NCBI GenBank assembly: GCA_028023455.1
Contig: JAQFVV010000279.1
Location: forward strand, 1,199,107 to 1,263,106
Direction: 5' to 3'
From: Epiperipatus broadwayi
Taxonomy: Eukaryota; Onychophora; Udeonychophora; Euonychophora; Peripatidae
Length of the DNA stretch: 64,000 bases
Made by a program: the position numbers and the translations under genes. A model generated the notes under the pieces. It did not search any database and was not told the origin of the DNA. It was given only the letters and a program-made list of their open reading frames with translations. This document shows positions 13,301 to 25,139 of this stretch, piece after piece (the first letter of the stretch is position 1; each line of letters starts with the position of its first letter).

Positions 13301-15457
13301 ACTTTAACATACATTAATATTATAAAACAAATAAAATTTTACCAATTAGTTTTTTGTTTAAAAAAACAGTAAGAAAGTAAATACACATTATCTCATTAGC
13401 AGAACTATTTCTCTTCTGAGCTGTCTATCCAGGGGAAGAGTTTCCATCCAGTGACATTCTTCAAATCACTGAAAGTAATAAACACATTTTTTCCCTAATG
13501 AAAAGTTTTTTTTTCTTTGGAAATTATAATAATAAACATGTAAAAAAAGTAGTGAAAATGAAGCTTAATTCCCAATTGGATTATAATGATAAAGATCTGG
13601 ATCTTAAAAAATGAATATTATAACATTGACGATAAACATACCAATTATTTGAAGAATATATGTATAGTTAGCTGGCTAAAATATTGAAGAAAATGCACAC
13701 TTTTTCCTAGAGATTAGTATTATAATAAATGCTGTTGAATTAGAGAATAAATGAAGCTACAAGATATCCATTATGCACACAATATAAAATACAATCTAAT
13801 TTTACTCTCAGGTCACTAAAAAATATAATTAAGTTGTCTTTTATAATTTTAGCACTTTACTTTTAAATAAGTTTTTTTTTTCAAAGAATGCGCATATATT
13901 TAATTTTTACATTCATTTCATATAAGACTTTTTTAAAAAAAACACAGATATAGAATTTATTATTATTTTTTCCAAAATTGTTCTCCTTAGATGATTATTA
14001 ATAAGCCAAACATATTTCAATGTACAAAACATGCATTCATTTTTTTTTTATAAAAGCAGACAATATTTTAAAAAAAAAAAACACAGGAAAATGTCTCTAG
14101 TTTTTTTTTTTTTGTAATATTTCCTTTATTTATTTATTTTTTATATCAGAAAAATATTAATAAAGAAACATAAGTCATTAAATAATTAATTCTAACTTCA
14201 AAAAACATTTGTTTTCCTTACTTTAGATAAAAGAAGAATTTTATTTATACTTTTGATTAATTCCTCCATTTTAGTTTTGTTTAAAAAAATCTAACTTTTA
14301 AGACGTGATAATTAATAATGCAGAATATTTTAAATGGTATAAATAACATAAATAACAGAAAGTCTTGCCACAATTTTTACCCGAGCATTATGGATGAAAT
14401 TTCAATTATATTACAAATTTATTTTTACAAAACTAGAAAATAATAATGTTATAAAATTTTAGTTCTGTAATCTATCAAGAAAAAAAGCGACTATATAAAA
14501 AACAAATGAATTGAGTATTTATTGGTCATTCATTTGACCCCAGTGACCTCTACCAAAAAATCATTTGATTACAACATAAACAAAAAAAAAAAGATTGTAT
14601 AACTTATTAAAATCATGTGGTTTTTAATATTATATAAAATGTATTACAAAACAGTTTAATAAATGAACATAATAAATACATTCAAATCAACAATAATTAT
14701 CTGTGATTGCAATTACACATGAAATAATTTTCTTCAAAATAAATTCATCAGAAGTTACTTTTTTTTTTTAAAAAAAAAAAAAAACAATACTACCTTAAAA
14801 ATTATTTAATTGACATTTATGTTTTTTTTTTCTTTATATAACCATTTAAAACTAAATACAGTTTATTTCATTTGTTGTAAATTATATTAACTTTCTCTTA
14901 TATCAATATCTTACTTAGATTATTCTGTCATTTTAAAAACATGATATTGCATTTGGGAACATATTGTTTATTCACATAAACTATGTCCAAGTAAAAGGGA
15001 TAGCACACTTTATTAACCAAATATTATTTCTTTTCTTTTATTTTTTATTTATCTAAAGAATAACATCAATTTCATGCATAAATATTGTTAAATGAAACCA
15101 AGTGCCAAAAGCACTTGGTTGTAATATTAGGGATTTCTGTTAAAAGTTAAAACATCAATTTTATGTATATATCATATTAAATATGTGAACATTCCAATAC
15201 ATGTGTTTATAAGTGAATAAAAATATGAAATGTTCTTTTAAGTGTAAATTGTTTGATATATTTGCCTATTTATACAAAATTATTTTGTAAATGAACTTTG
15301 CTTCATATCTATAATTTTACTTCAAATCATTTTCACATTTATAGAGTGTTTACTGGTTGTATTACTAGATATTTTAGCTGTTAATTAATAAGTACACTTT
15401 TTCATGTAAATATCATACTTAGCATGTGCAATTAATTATCTATGTGTAATAAAGACA
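10335..15457. other. 5.1 kb AT-rich stretch without genes
   Basis: No coding or RNA gene is visible on either strand. Two things can be seen: a short tandem duplication of about 49 bp near 12730-12828, and many abutting T/A homopolymers (near 10921-10950, 14075-14090 and 14760-14785). A long intron or intergenic DNA with old repeats are both possible. Confidence 0.65.
15096..15120. repeat. Perfect 10-bp hairpin
   Basis: Inverted repeat AACCAAGTGC / GCACTTGGTT around a CAAAA loop. It stands out because it is GC-richer than its surroundings. No associated element was found and its function is unknown. Confidence 0.6.
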
Positions 15458-16356
15458 AGGTGACTCCATATCTCCAAAACTCTTTACAGCAGTGCTGCAA
15501 GAAGTATTTTGTGGATTAAAATGGGAAACTAAAGAAGTGAAAGTAAATGGAGAGTATTTAAGTCATTTAGATTTCGCAGATGATGTAGTTGTTTTTTGCA
15601 AATAATGCTTCAGAGCTGCAGGAAATGTTGCAGGAGTTAGCAGATGAAAGTAGAAAAGTAGGACTAAAGATAAATGTTAAAAAGACTAAAATAATGTTTA
15701 ATCGATTTGCTCAAAGTATGAAAATAAAGATTGATTATGAAGAATTAGAAGAAGTTAACAGTTACAAATACCTTGGTCAGATTATTAATACAGATGGAAA
15801 CATAATTGAGGAAATTAATCATAGAATTAAACTTGGCTGGAGTGCTTTTGGTAGAAATAACTTGATACTAAAAGGAAATATGCCTATGTGTTTGAAAAGG
15901 ATGGTTTTTAACAAATGTGTTTTACCAGTTCTTACTTATGGATCTGAGACTTGGACACTTAATAGAAGAGCAATACAGAGACTTCAGACCACTCAAAGGA
16001 GTATGGAGAGATTTATGTTGGGAGTAACACAAAGAGATCGAAAATGCAATGTATGGGTAAGACAACAAACAGGTGTTACTGACCTTATTGAAAAAATTAA
16101 AAGATTGAAATGGAGTTGGGGTGGACATATTGCTAGAAGAGATGATAATAGATGGACAATTGAAATTTTAAACTGGATTCCAAGAGATTGTAAAAGACCC
16201 AGAAAGAGGCCACATGTGAGATGGATGGATGAAATAAGAAAATGTGCAGTGGTGTTGTGGAGAAGAGAAGCTAAAGATTGGAGAAGATGGATTAAACTTG
16301 GAGATACCTCTATCCTGCAGTGAATTGATAATGGTTGTTGTTGATGATGATGAATA
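15458..16356 (+). mobile_element. 5'-truncated RTE-type LINE, plus strand
   Basis: Same family as the minus-strand copy at 38284-40877. The homology begins abruptly at about 15458, within the RT, so this is a 5'-truncated insertion. It ends with TGATAATGG and a GATGATGATG-type tail, like the simple-repeat tails of RTE elements. The conserved C-terminal block WGGHIARRDDNRWT, followed by a GRP-like basic stretch and W-RRW, is typical of RTE. Confidence 0.85.
15475..16323 (+). pseudogene. RTE reverse transcriptase C-terminal half
   Basis: The frame opens with FTAVLQEVFCGLKW and DFADDVVVF (catalytic FADD intact). A one-base slip in a T run at about 15590 shifts it into a 244-codon open frame. 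That frame gives the thumb block GLKINVKKTKIMFN, SYKYLGQIINTDG, YGSETWTL, the RRD-RW block and the terminal W-RREAKDWRRW. It ends at the TGA at 16321. Only the one frameshift is seen in ~850 bp, so this copy is younger than the 59.6-kb fossil. The N-terminal RT and endonuclease are missing by truncation. Confidence 0.88.
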
Positions 16357-16885
16357 AAACAGAAACTGATTTTTTTGTTTAAAATTGGTTGACATTTTTT
16401 TTTTCTTTTTATTTCAAAAAAACAAAGTAAAAGAGGTCATTATTCAAAAGAAGCTTATAGTTGCAAGCAGAAAACTGTGAGCATTGCTTAAAACATAATA
16501 GCATTCCATCCTCCCAATTTCATATTTAAAAAACTAACTAAATTATTTAAAATATAAATGTATCCTAACACTTTCATGGAGATTTTTTAAAAATGTGTAA
16601 CATTTTTAATGAAATATATTGAACTGAACTTTATTAAATCTCAATTTTAAAATGTTATTAAAATGTTTTTAAATTGAAAAATATCTATACAATCCTTCTA
16701 CGAATATTATTTAAACAAATGACCATTTTAAGAAGAATTTTTAAATTTGAAATTAAAAAAAATATTCACTATTATTCCATTCTCTGTTCTGTATCTAAAA
16801 ATTATTTAGTCTATTGAATGACTAATAAGAATTATTAAAATATCTATAATGTTTATTTTTTATGTTTAATAATTAATATATATAT

Positions 16886-16980
16886 TGTAATGGAACGTAT
16901 ATGAGGCAGCCCACGATTGGGCAAGCCAAATGTAATGGAAACTATATGGTAGCTTACGATTGGACAAGCCAAATATAATG
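16886..16980. repeat. Tandem duplication of ~45 bp
   Basis: Two imperfect copies of a unit starting TGTAATGGAA and ending GGGCAAGCCAAA or GGACAAGCCAAA, plus the start of a third. It is GC-richer than its surroundings. No element is recognised. Confidence 0.7.
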
Positions 16981-18835
16981 GAATGTCTATTAGGTATTCT
17001 ATTAAAATTAAAGAATGAAGAAAAACAAAATTATTCCAGTTATATTTAAATAAATTGTTTAAATGCCCTTCCAGCTAGCTATACATAAAACAAATCTAAA
17101 ATCATGTAAAGCAATGAGACCTATCTTTATAATTTATTTTTAAGGTTGATGTGACTAACTAATCAAATATATATATCAGAAACAATAGGACTTTTACTAA
17201 ATTCAAATATACACATCTAATTATGTAAATTTATGTACCTCTAAATATGTGAATGAATAATAATATGTGTAAGTGACCTACAAACCAAATAATAAATGAA
17301 ATATGAAATTATCTTTTATTAAATTGTAAATTCAATTAATTTAATAATAACTTTGGCATTAAAAGAAAATAAGAATAATATAGTATCGCTTTTTTAAATA
17401 ATTACAAAGGCATTATTTATAAAAACAAATAGTACATCCTTTATTTTATGTTATAGTTCAACTTTAAATAATATTGATGTTTTAAATATAAATACAAAGA
17501 ATAACTATATGTATATACTTGTAATAAGTATATATAGATTAAATATATAAAGACATATTTTTGCCTAACCATTATAATATAAATATAACAATTCATATAT
17601 AACTTCAACCTATAAATTACATTTTAAGATTTTTAAATTATTTAAGATAATTGTCTGAACATCTGTTATACGTCTAATATTATTATAAAACAAGATGCTT
17701 AAATTGACCACTTATAAAACGTTGTATTTTATAATAAAAAAAAAATAAAAGTAAATAAAAAAAAATATATCAATCTCAAAAATATATTTATATATTACTC
17801 ATACATATATAAAATTATTAAATACCTTTTAAAGTTCATTTAGCTAATTTTCCTTTCCAAAAAGTTAATTTATTCCATGAGTTCTTTTATCCGTTTACTT
17901 TTGATTATTAGAATGCATTCTATTGAAAGGCGAAGAAATTATTATATTAAAGAAAATTGTTAATCCTTAGATATATGCATATTTTATCCGTTTTAAAATT
18001 TCCTTCCTTTTTAAAAAATAAATAAACCAATTAAAATGTTAAATCCAGCATGTTAATTCCAATTACTTCCAAATTATGATTAAATTGATGATTATACATT
18101 TAAGATAGCTATATCTAGTTTCAACTCCAGACGCAACAAAATTTATACATTGAATTTTTTTAGTTGTTCCATTGAAAATTGCCTTGGAATAAATGAATGT
18201 GATGACGCAGCTCCTAGCTGCAATATATTTTTTCTTAGCAAGCCATAATTTATGTATTTACCATAAGATGTATATGTTATTTCAGTATTTTGAAGAATAG
18301 TAAATTTTATAGAACTAAAGTACAACAAAATCTTTATTTTTCAGTTGTTTGTTCTATATCTATTTCAATAAAAATATATATAATAATAATGGCTTCCTTA
18401 TTGTTGTTGCTGTTGTTCCATGCGCCAGCAGATGCTATTTTAAAACTCATGTTATATATGTTCTCTTTTTAAAACAATTAACATTAAAATAAAAATAAAA
18501 TATCAAGTATATATATATAATATTAAATTGAAAATTTGACATCTTTAAAAATATACATAAATAATTATTTATTGCATTTAATAATCATTATAAATAAAAT
18601 AATTTTTTTATAATCAATAATTTATATGTCCTTATTTATTTCAATAATTAAATGTTTATAACGATGTACTATCAATATATATAAATAAAATAATAACTTC
18701 AAATAATAATTATATTTAATAAACATAAAAGAAAAATGTAAATATTTCATATGTAAACATCAACTTAAAGAGATTTTTTTTTAATAACAAATGACAATTT
18801 AAAAAAAATATAATATCGACTTATCGATATTTACA
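16981..18835. other. AT-rich non-coding DNA
   Basis: No gene, element boundary or long repeat was recognised. The short open frames around 18143-18472 lack any recognisable motif and overlap each other on opposite strands. Confidence 0.65.
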
Positions 18836-18854
18836 ATATATATATATATATATA
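18836..18854. repeat. (TA)n tract flanking the retrozyme array, left
   Basis: A short TA run ends exactly where the first 408-bp unit begins. A matching TA run sits at the other end (21237-21254), so the array appears to have been inserted into one TA microsatellite. Confidence 0.85.
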
Positions 18855-18995
18855 TGATAAACAAAAATGCAAGTTAAAAAACTTGCTAACGCTTGTATTT
18901 ATGTCCACAGATGGCGTCCTACCAAAAACACCTATCAAGCGTATTTTCGTTTACATAAACGTCAGAGTAGTTAGTATTCACTATCTCTAACTATA

Positions 18996-19053
18996 ATTCC
19001 ACTTTCAGATCATGATTTCAAGCTATTTGCTATCGTCAGTGAAAGACAGGAAT
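18996..19053 (-). ncRNA. Type I hammerhead ribozyme, direct unit 1
   Basis: On the minus strand the core CUGACGA and GAAA flank a 13-nt stem II (3 bp, AAAUA loop). Stem III is AUC/GAU around an AU loop and the cleavage triplet is AUC. Stem I has a perfect 6-bp proximal helix (CUUUCA/UGAAAG), a small internal loop and a 5-bp distal helix (AUUCC/GGAAU). This is the first of six copies in the array. Confidence 0.82.
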
Positions 19054-19403
19054 AAAGAAACTAGATCTAAATACAAACTCTGAGCGTTTATGAAACAATT
19101 TCTATTCAGCTTGCAAGCGTGAATTTTTTAGACACGTAATGTCTTCAAACTCAGCATAGCAAACCAGATAGCTATATGGGTCTGATCTCAGTTCAGCATC
19201 ACCACATAGTAGAAGCCTCTGCAATCTATATCATTGCAAGAAAGACCTCAAAGGTACATTTATGATAAACAAAAATGCAAGTTAAAAAACTTGCTAACGC
19301 TTGTATTTATGTCCACAGATGGCGTCCTACCAAAAACACCTATCAAGCGTATTTTCGTTTACATAAACGTCAGAGTAGTTAGTATTCACTATCTCTAACT
19401 ATA

Positions 19404-19461
19404 ATTCCACTTTCAGATCATGATTTCAAGCTATTTGCTATCGTCAGTGAAAGACAGGAAT
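19404..19461 (-). ncRNA. Type I hammerhead ribozyme, direct unit 2
   Basis: Same fold as the copy one unit earlier, 408 bp away, with all core bases intact. Confidence 0.82.
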
Positions 19462-19857
19462 AAAGAAACTAGATCTAAATACAAACTCTGAGCGTTTATG
19501 AAACAATTTCTATTCAGCTTGCAAGCGTGAATTTTTTAGACACGTAATGTCTTCAAACTCAGCATAGCAAACCAGATAGCTATATGGGTCTGATCTCAGT
19601 TCAGCATCACCACATAGTAGAAGCCTCTGCAATCTATATCATTGCAAGAAAGACCTCAAAGGTACATTTATGATAAACAAAAATGCAAGTTAAAAAACTT
19701 GCTAACGCTTGTATTTATGTCCACAGATGGCGTCCTACCAAAAACACCTATCAAGCGTATTTTCGTTTACATTACGTGTCTAAAAAATTCACGCTTGCAA
19801 GCTGAATAGAAATTGTTTCATAAACGCTCAGAGTTTGTATTTAGATCTAGTTTCTTT

Positions 19858-19915
19858 ATTCCTGTCTTTCACTGACGATAGCAAATAGCTTGAAATCATG
19901 ATCTGAAAGTGGAAT
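19858..19915 (+). ncRNA. Type I hammerhead ribozyme, inverted unit 1
   Basis: CUGACGA is at 19872-19878. Stem II pairs AGC with GCU (19880-19882 and 19888-19890) around a 5-nt loop, with a U-U mismatch at its base. GAA is at 19892-19894. Stem III pairs 19895-19897 with 19900-19902. The predicted cut follows C19903. Stem I pairs 19866-19871 with 19904-19909 and 19858-19862 with 19911-19915. Confidence 0.85.
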
Positions 19916-20266
19916 TATAGTTAGAGATAGTGAATACTAACTACTCTGACGTTTATGTAAACGAAAATACGCTTGATAGGTGTTTTTGGTAGGACGCCAT
20001 CTGTGGACATAAATACAAGCGTTAGCAAGTTTTTTAACTTGCATTTTTGTTTATCATAAATGTACCTTTGAGGTCTTTCTTGCAATGATATAGATTGCAG
20101 AGGCTTCTACTATGTGGTGATGCTGAACTGAGATCAGACCCATATAGCTATCTGGTTTGCTATGCTGAGTTTGAAGACATTACGTGTCTAAAAAAATTCA
20201 CGCTTGCAAGCTGAATAGAAATTGTTTCATAAACGCTCAGAGTTTGTATTTAGATCTAGTTTCTTT

Positions 20267-20324
20267 ATTCCTGTGTTTCACTGACGATAGCAAATAGCTT
20301 GAAATCATGATCTGAAAGTGGAAT
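20267..20324 (+). ncRNA. Type I hammerhead ribozyme, inverted unit 2
   Basis: Same fold as the previous copy. One base of the proximal stem I is changed (GUUUCA instead of CUUUCA), which removes the outermost of its six pairs. The core is intact. Confidence 0.8.
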
Positions 20325-20674
20325 TATAGTTAGAGATAGTGAATACTAACTACTCTGACGTTTATGTAAACGAAAATACGCTTGATAGGTGTTTTTGGTA
20401 GGACGCCATCTGTGGACATAAATACAAGCGTTAGCAAGTTTTTTAACTTGCATTTTTGTTTATCATAAATGTACCTTTGAGGTCTTTCTTGCAATGATAT
20501 AGATTACAGAGGCTTCTACTATGTGGTGATGCTGAACTGAGATCAGACCCATATAGCTATCTGGTTTGCTATGCTGAGTTTGAAGACATTACGTGTCTAA
20601 AAAATTCACGCTTGCAAGCTGAATAGAAATTGTTTCATAAACGCTCAGAGTTTGTATTTAGATCTAGTTTCTTT

Positions 20675-20732
20675 ATTCCTGTCTTTCACTGACGATAGCA
20701 AATAGCTTGAAATCATGATCTGAAAGTGGAAT
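20675..20732 (+). ncRNA. Type I hammerhead ribozyme, inverted unit 3
   Basis: Identical in core and stems to the first inverted copy, with CUGACGA at 20689-20695. Confidence 0.82.
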
Positions 20733-21082
20733 TATAGTTAGAGATAGTGAATACTAACTACTCTGACGTTTATGTAAACGAAAATACGCTTGATAGGTGT
20801 TTTTGGTAGGACGCCATCTGTGGACATAAATACAAGCGTTAGCAAGTTTTTTAACTTGCATTTTTGTTTATCATAAATGTACCTTTGAGGTCTTTCTTGC
20901 AATGATATAGATTGTAGAGGCTTCTACTATGTGGTGATGCTGAACTGAGATCAGACCCATATAGCTATCTGGTTTGCTATGCTGAGTTTGAAGACATTAC
21001 GTGTCTAAAAAATTCACGCTTGCAAGCTGAATAGAAATTGTTTCATAAACGCTCAGAGTTTGTATTTAGATCTAGTTTCTTT

Positions 21083-21140
21083 ATTCCTGTCTTTCACTGA
21101 CGATAGCAAATAGCTTGAAATCATGATCTGAAAGTGGAAT
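21083..21140 (+). ncRNA. Type I hammerhead ribozyme, inverted partial unit 4
   Basis: Complete ribozyme in the last, truncated unit, with CUGACGA at 21097-21103. The unit ends about 95 bp downstream at the (TA)n tract. Confidence 0.82.
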
Positions 21141-21236
21141 TATAGTTAGAGATAGTGAATACTAACTACTCTGACGTTTATGTAAACGAAAATACGCTTG
21201 ATAGGTGTTTTTGGTAGGACGCCATCTGTGGACATA

Positions 21237-21254
21237 TATATATATATATATATA
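21237..21254. repeat. (TA)n tract flanking the retrozyme array, right
   Basis: Short TA run starting where the last inverted unit stops after GTGGACAT. It is the partner of the left-hand TA tract. Confidence 0.85.
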
Positions 21255-21798
21255 CTTGCATTCTATTTAACAAAATAATTTTGATGAAATATCAAATCCT
21301 ACTCTGCTGCCATAAACATGTTTTAATCATTTACAGGTTAGATATTCACTTTTAAATTATATTCATTACTTATTGGAGAAGTAATTATAATGTGTGTCAA
21401 TGTAAGCAGTTATTTATTTTGTAAATTATTAATGTATGCTAATTTGGTTTCTTTAACAGTGCTAGTATTTTTTATTTTGATTTAGTAATTTATTTTGATA
21501 ACACTTTTAACATTATATTTTAAAAGATAAATACTTTACTATTAATTAAATTATTTATTATGCTAAGATAATGAGGTATTTCCTAATTATTAACATTTTC
21601 ATCATTTGTTTTTGAGTGTAATTTGACTTTTTGTTTGTGATCACATGATTGCACGATTTTTTTCGTCATTTCCTAATTATTACAATTTGCAAAATATTGT
21701 TTTTTTTTTTTTTTGATATGCTATAAATTAAAAGTAAAATACTTCTGTACTCTTTAATTATTACACTAGTTTTTTGTTATTTTTTAATACTAATACTT

Positions 21799-21957
21799 AA
21801 TATTTAAACAGCATTAAACTGTTGCACATGCATTTTGCAGATTTTAACTATAAATGACTGAATACACTTCAAACATGTGTTTGAAGTGTTAGTATTCAGT
21901 CATTTATAGTTAAAATCTGCAAAGCGCATGTGCAACAGTTTAATGTTGTTTAAATAT
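21799..21957. repeat. Long near-perfect palindrome (~77-bp arms)
   Basis: The two arms are reverse complements apart from a few mismatches and meet with almost no loop at ACATGT (centre about 21875). It looks like a fold-back or MITE-type hairpin. No target-site duplication was recognised. As RNA it would form a long hairpin. Confidence 0.85.
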
Positions 21958-22397
21958 TACAGTTTATAAACATTGCACTATATAAAATAATTGAATTATT
22001 AATACTTAATAAATATTATTTTTTGATATTTGATTTTTTTTTGGTCACATGATTCACTAATGATTTTTTTTTAATGATTTTTTAATTAGTAATATTTTTT
22101 ATATTAGATTTTGAGAGTTTTTTGTATATTTTGGTCAAATGATTATGCTTGTTTTTATGAGGGTTGTGGGGTCTTCTAATGAAAATTGTATTTTAACTAT
22201 ATTGGATAACATAATGAAAATATTTTGTATCGATAACAAAACATTATCTAACATTCTTTATCAATTTATTAATCAGTATCTCAAAATTAATATTTTAAAC
22301 AGGCTAATATAGTTGCAAATTAATTAGTAAATGGAAACACTATTATACAAATAATGATAAATCCTCAGCTAAGTGTATTGATATTCTACAATTAGTC
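21958..22397. other. AT-rich non-coding DNA
   Basis: Nothing recognised. Low-complexity T-rich stretches only. Confidence 0.6.
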
Positions 22398-22537
22398 TGG
22401 ACAGGGTATTAGTTGACAAAGACTACAAAGTTAGTTGAAAGCCGTTTTAAATATGTGAAGGTGAAAGTTTTTTTTTTGTTCTCCCCCCCAAAAAAAAATG
22501 ATTACTGTATTTACTAATATTTAATTATAAGATTGTG
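22398..22537 (+). mobile_element. Penelope-like element 3'-end fragment
   Basis: The block starting GTATTAGTTGACAAAGACTA and a later block beginning TGATTACTGTATTTACTAAT match, in the same order, the 3' non-coding end of the Penelope-like copies at 60.1 kb (minus strand) and 62.4 kb (plus strand). The coding part and the ribozyme unit are absent. Its 3' end is about 40 bp from a long (TA)n array. Confidence 0.7.
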
Positions 22538-22569
22538 TGTAATACTTTGAAAAAAGTATAGACATTGAT

Positions 22570-22681
<112 letters not shown>

Positions 22682-24404
22682 TATTGTAAAACATACATGT
22701 ATATGTGTACATATTACGACTTAAAATTTAAAAGAAAGAAAAAAATAAACATTTAAAAAAAATAAAAGTGACGTTAATTTATTAGGTAAAAATGAAAATA
22801 TATTTTTACTTTTATAAAATCAAGAGGCAGGTGTAGAATCGATTAACATGTAGGAATTTATTTTAAATTTCATATTTAAAAGAAACCTTATCTTCTTTCG
22901 TTTAACTAAATAGAAATTTCAATGAATTATATAAAAAATTATAAATTATAAATGTAACTGTAAAAGTAACTATAAAGTTACTTTTGAAGGACTTTCATGT
23001 ATGAATACTAACTAAAAGTAATTAGCAATCGAATTAAAGATCTCTAATAGGTGTAAACTATCTGACCACATGAAATTTAATAAAAGTGGGTATTTCCAAT
23101 TGATTAGATAGTAATTTGATCAAAATTTTAATTAATTTTTTTTTGAAGAAAAAATTAATTAATTAAAAAAAATGAAAATTAATTAATAATGCAGTCAGGC
23201 AAATAATGGATTACTAAGATATATAAGCTACCAATTTTCTCTTCTTTGTTCTTCATTTTTATTCTCATTTTGATTTTTATTCTTATAACAAGTTTTACTG
23301 TAAAAAGTATATAAAATTTGCTGAGTTTTGCTATTAGTTAAATTAGTAATGTACCATCAGTTATTTATTCTGTTGCTGGATTGCTATACCAAGTTTATGG
23401 TCATCAATTAAATATATATAACAATATTCTTAGCCATTTAAAAATTACCATGACTTGACAAACCATCACAGGACTGTTCATTCGAGTTTAACCATATGCT
23501 TTCTTAAACATCTGATGTCTGATATGTAGTAAAGACTTCTGTCAACAATTGCTGCAATCTATGTCTATTAATATAAATGTATTATCCCACAATACCCAGA
23601 TATGTGTCAATGCAGACTAGATAAGCATCACCCTCCAAAAAAACAGGAGTGCCACTAGTGAATTTCATTACCTTTGAGGAATAGAGGAGTGATCAATCCA
23701 GAAATAAAACTACAAAAATTAAAACTTAAGTAAATGTAAATCGGTAATCCAATGTCTACACCAAACTAATATTCTTTGAAATTTTGTAATTAGGCAAATT
23801 GGGTTGGTTACCCTTACTTTGTATATATACTAATTCTTAACAAAGAAAGCCATAACATGTTGTTTACATTTGTTGTGTGTGCTTATAATAAATATATTAT
23901 TTTACTTTGTCAATATGGCTTTGTTTTCTCTATCTTCATACCTCATCATATAATATTTTAATTAACTTATAATAATATTAAGCAAATTTAAAGTTAATTA
24001 TATATGTGTGTTATAAATATGCTTGTTCTGAAAGTCTGACTAAAACCAGTTTCTTAATCTTTGTGCTAGCTTTGTAGTGTGAAGTGCTGGAAGCATTATG
24101 AACTTTTTCTTTGAGAATATTTTAATTAGTCTTGGCTATATTGTGCCAAAGAGTCATCCAATTCAATTTAAAATATCCTCAAAAAATTATTTGCTACCTG
24201 GAATTACAGAAGAGTTTAATGGTCTGGAAATGTGACTGTGTGTCACTTATTTATACCTCCTAAGTAGGATTGTTCATATGTATGATAGAGAAAAGTATTA
24301 TCCATATTTAATCCCTCTTCTTGATATGATAAAATCCACGGATCACACAAAATATTAATTTTAAAATATCAACTTTAATGTAAATGATATTGTATGTTAT
24401 TGTA

Positions 24405-24640
24405 CTTAGTGGCATTTTTGTTATAAATAGAAATCAAAGGGAATGCTTGTAAATGTGGGTACCTAGAATACCCATTTTAAATATTTTCGTTATAAATAGG
24501 CATCCAACATGGGTTTCTGAAACGCACATTAAAAATGTCATTATTATAATACTTTAGTGTTCAACATGAGTGCCTACTCATTCCATTATAAATATCACTC
24601 CAACATGTGCATCCAAATTTTTTGCTTTAACTGTTGTCCA
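24405..24640. repeat. Degenerate ~60-bp minisatellite, unit 1
   Basis: Four or so diverged copies of a motif built around TTATAAATAG, then CCAACATGGG or a variant, then a CCCATT-type stretch. The same array, with one or two more copies, occupies the matching place in unit 2. Confidence 0.65.
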
Positions 24641-24842
24641 ATGCAACGTCCTGAATTAACAATGTGAATGCCTTAAGAATTCCATTTCCTTTCGATGTAA
24701 TATAAACATTAAAGCAAGTAATAGTTAATTATCAAGATAAAGTAGTAACTATCAAAAAAAAAAATATATCAAAAAATAAAAGTTAAATTAGATGAGTGAT
24801 GCAAGAGGGAACAAAATGACCAAAATTAAAATATTACTGGTT

Positions 24843-24960
<118 letters not shown>

Positions 24961-25139
24961 TAAATAGAAACAGTAGATAAAAATATATTAAAGTGTGAGC
25001 AGATATATAAAAATAGATATATAAAAATAGCAATGGTAGAAATCATAAGAAATCAGGTAGAAGATATTATCAAATAAAAAAAGTAAATTAGAAAGTCATT
25101 AACCATCATAATATTATTATTTAAGAATAATAATAAAAC

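Larger units (their letters stand above)
18855..21236. mobile_element. Retrozyme-like array of ~408-bp units, direct then inverted
   Basis: Two complete direct units (18855-19262 and 19263-19670) and a ~100-bp partial third are followed at 19771 by inverted units starting at 19771, 20179, 20588 and 20996, the last one partial. Units are almost identical, so the array is young. Each complete unit contains one type I hammerhead ribozyme. On the left arm the ribozyme is on the minus strand and on the right arm on the plus strand, so the arms diverge from the centre. There is no open frame. Tandem ~400-bp units with type I hammerheads fit the non-autonomous animal retrozymes, which are thought to be copied by Penelope-like reverse transcriptases. 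A misassembled palindrome is the main alternative. Confidence 0.85.

Noticed and set aside
18855-21236. CRISPR array
   Set aside because: Repeats are ~408 bp without short spacers, part of the array is inverted and the context is eukaryotic.
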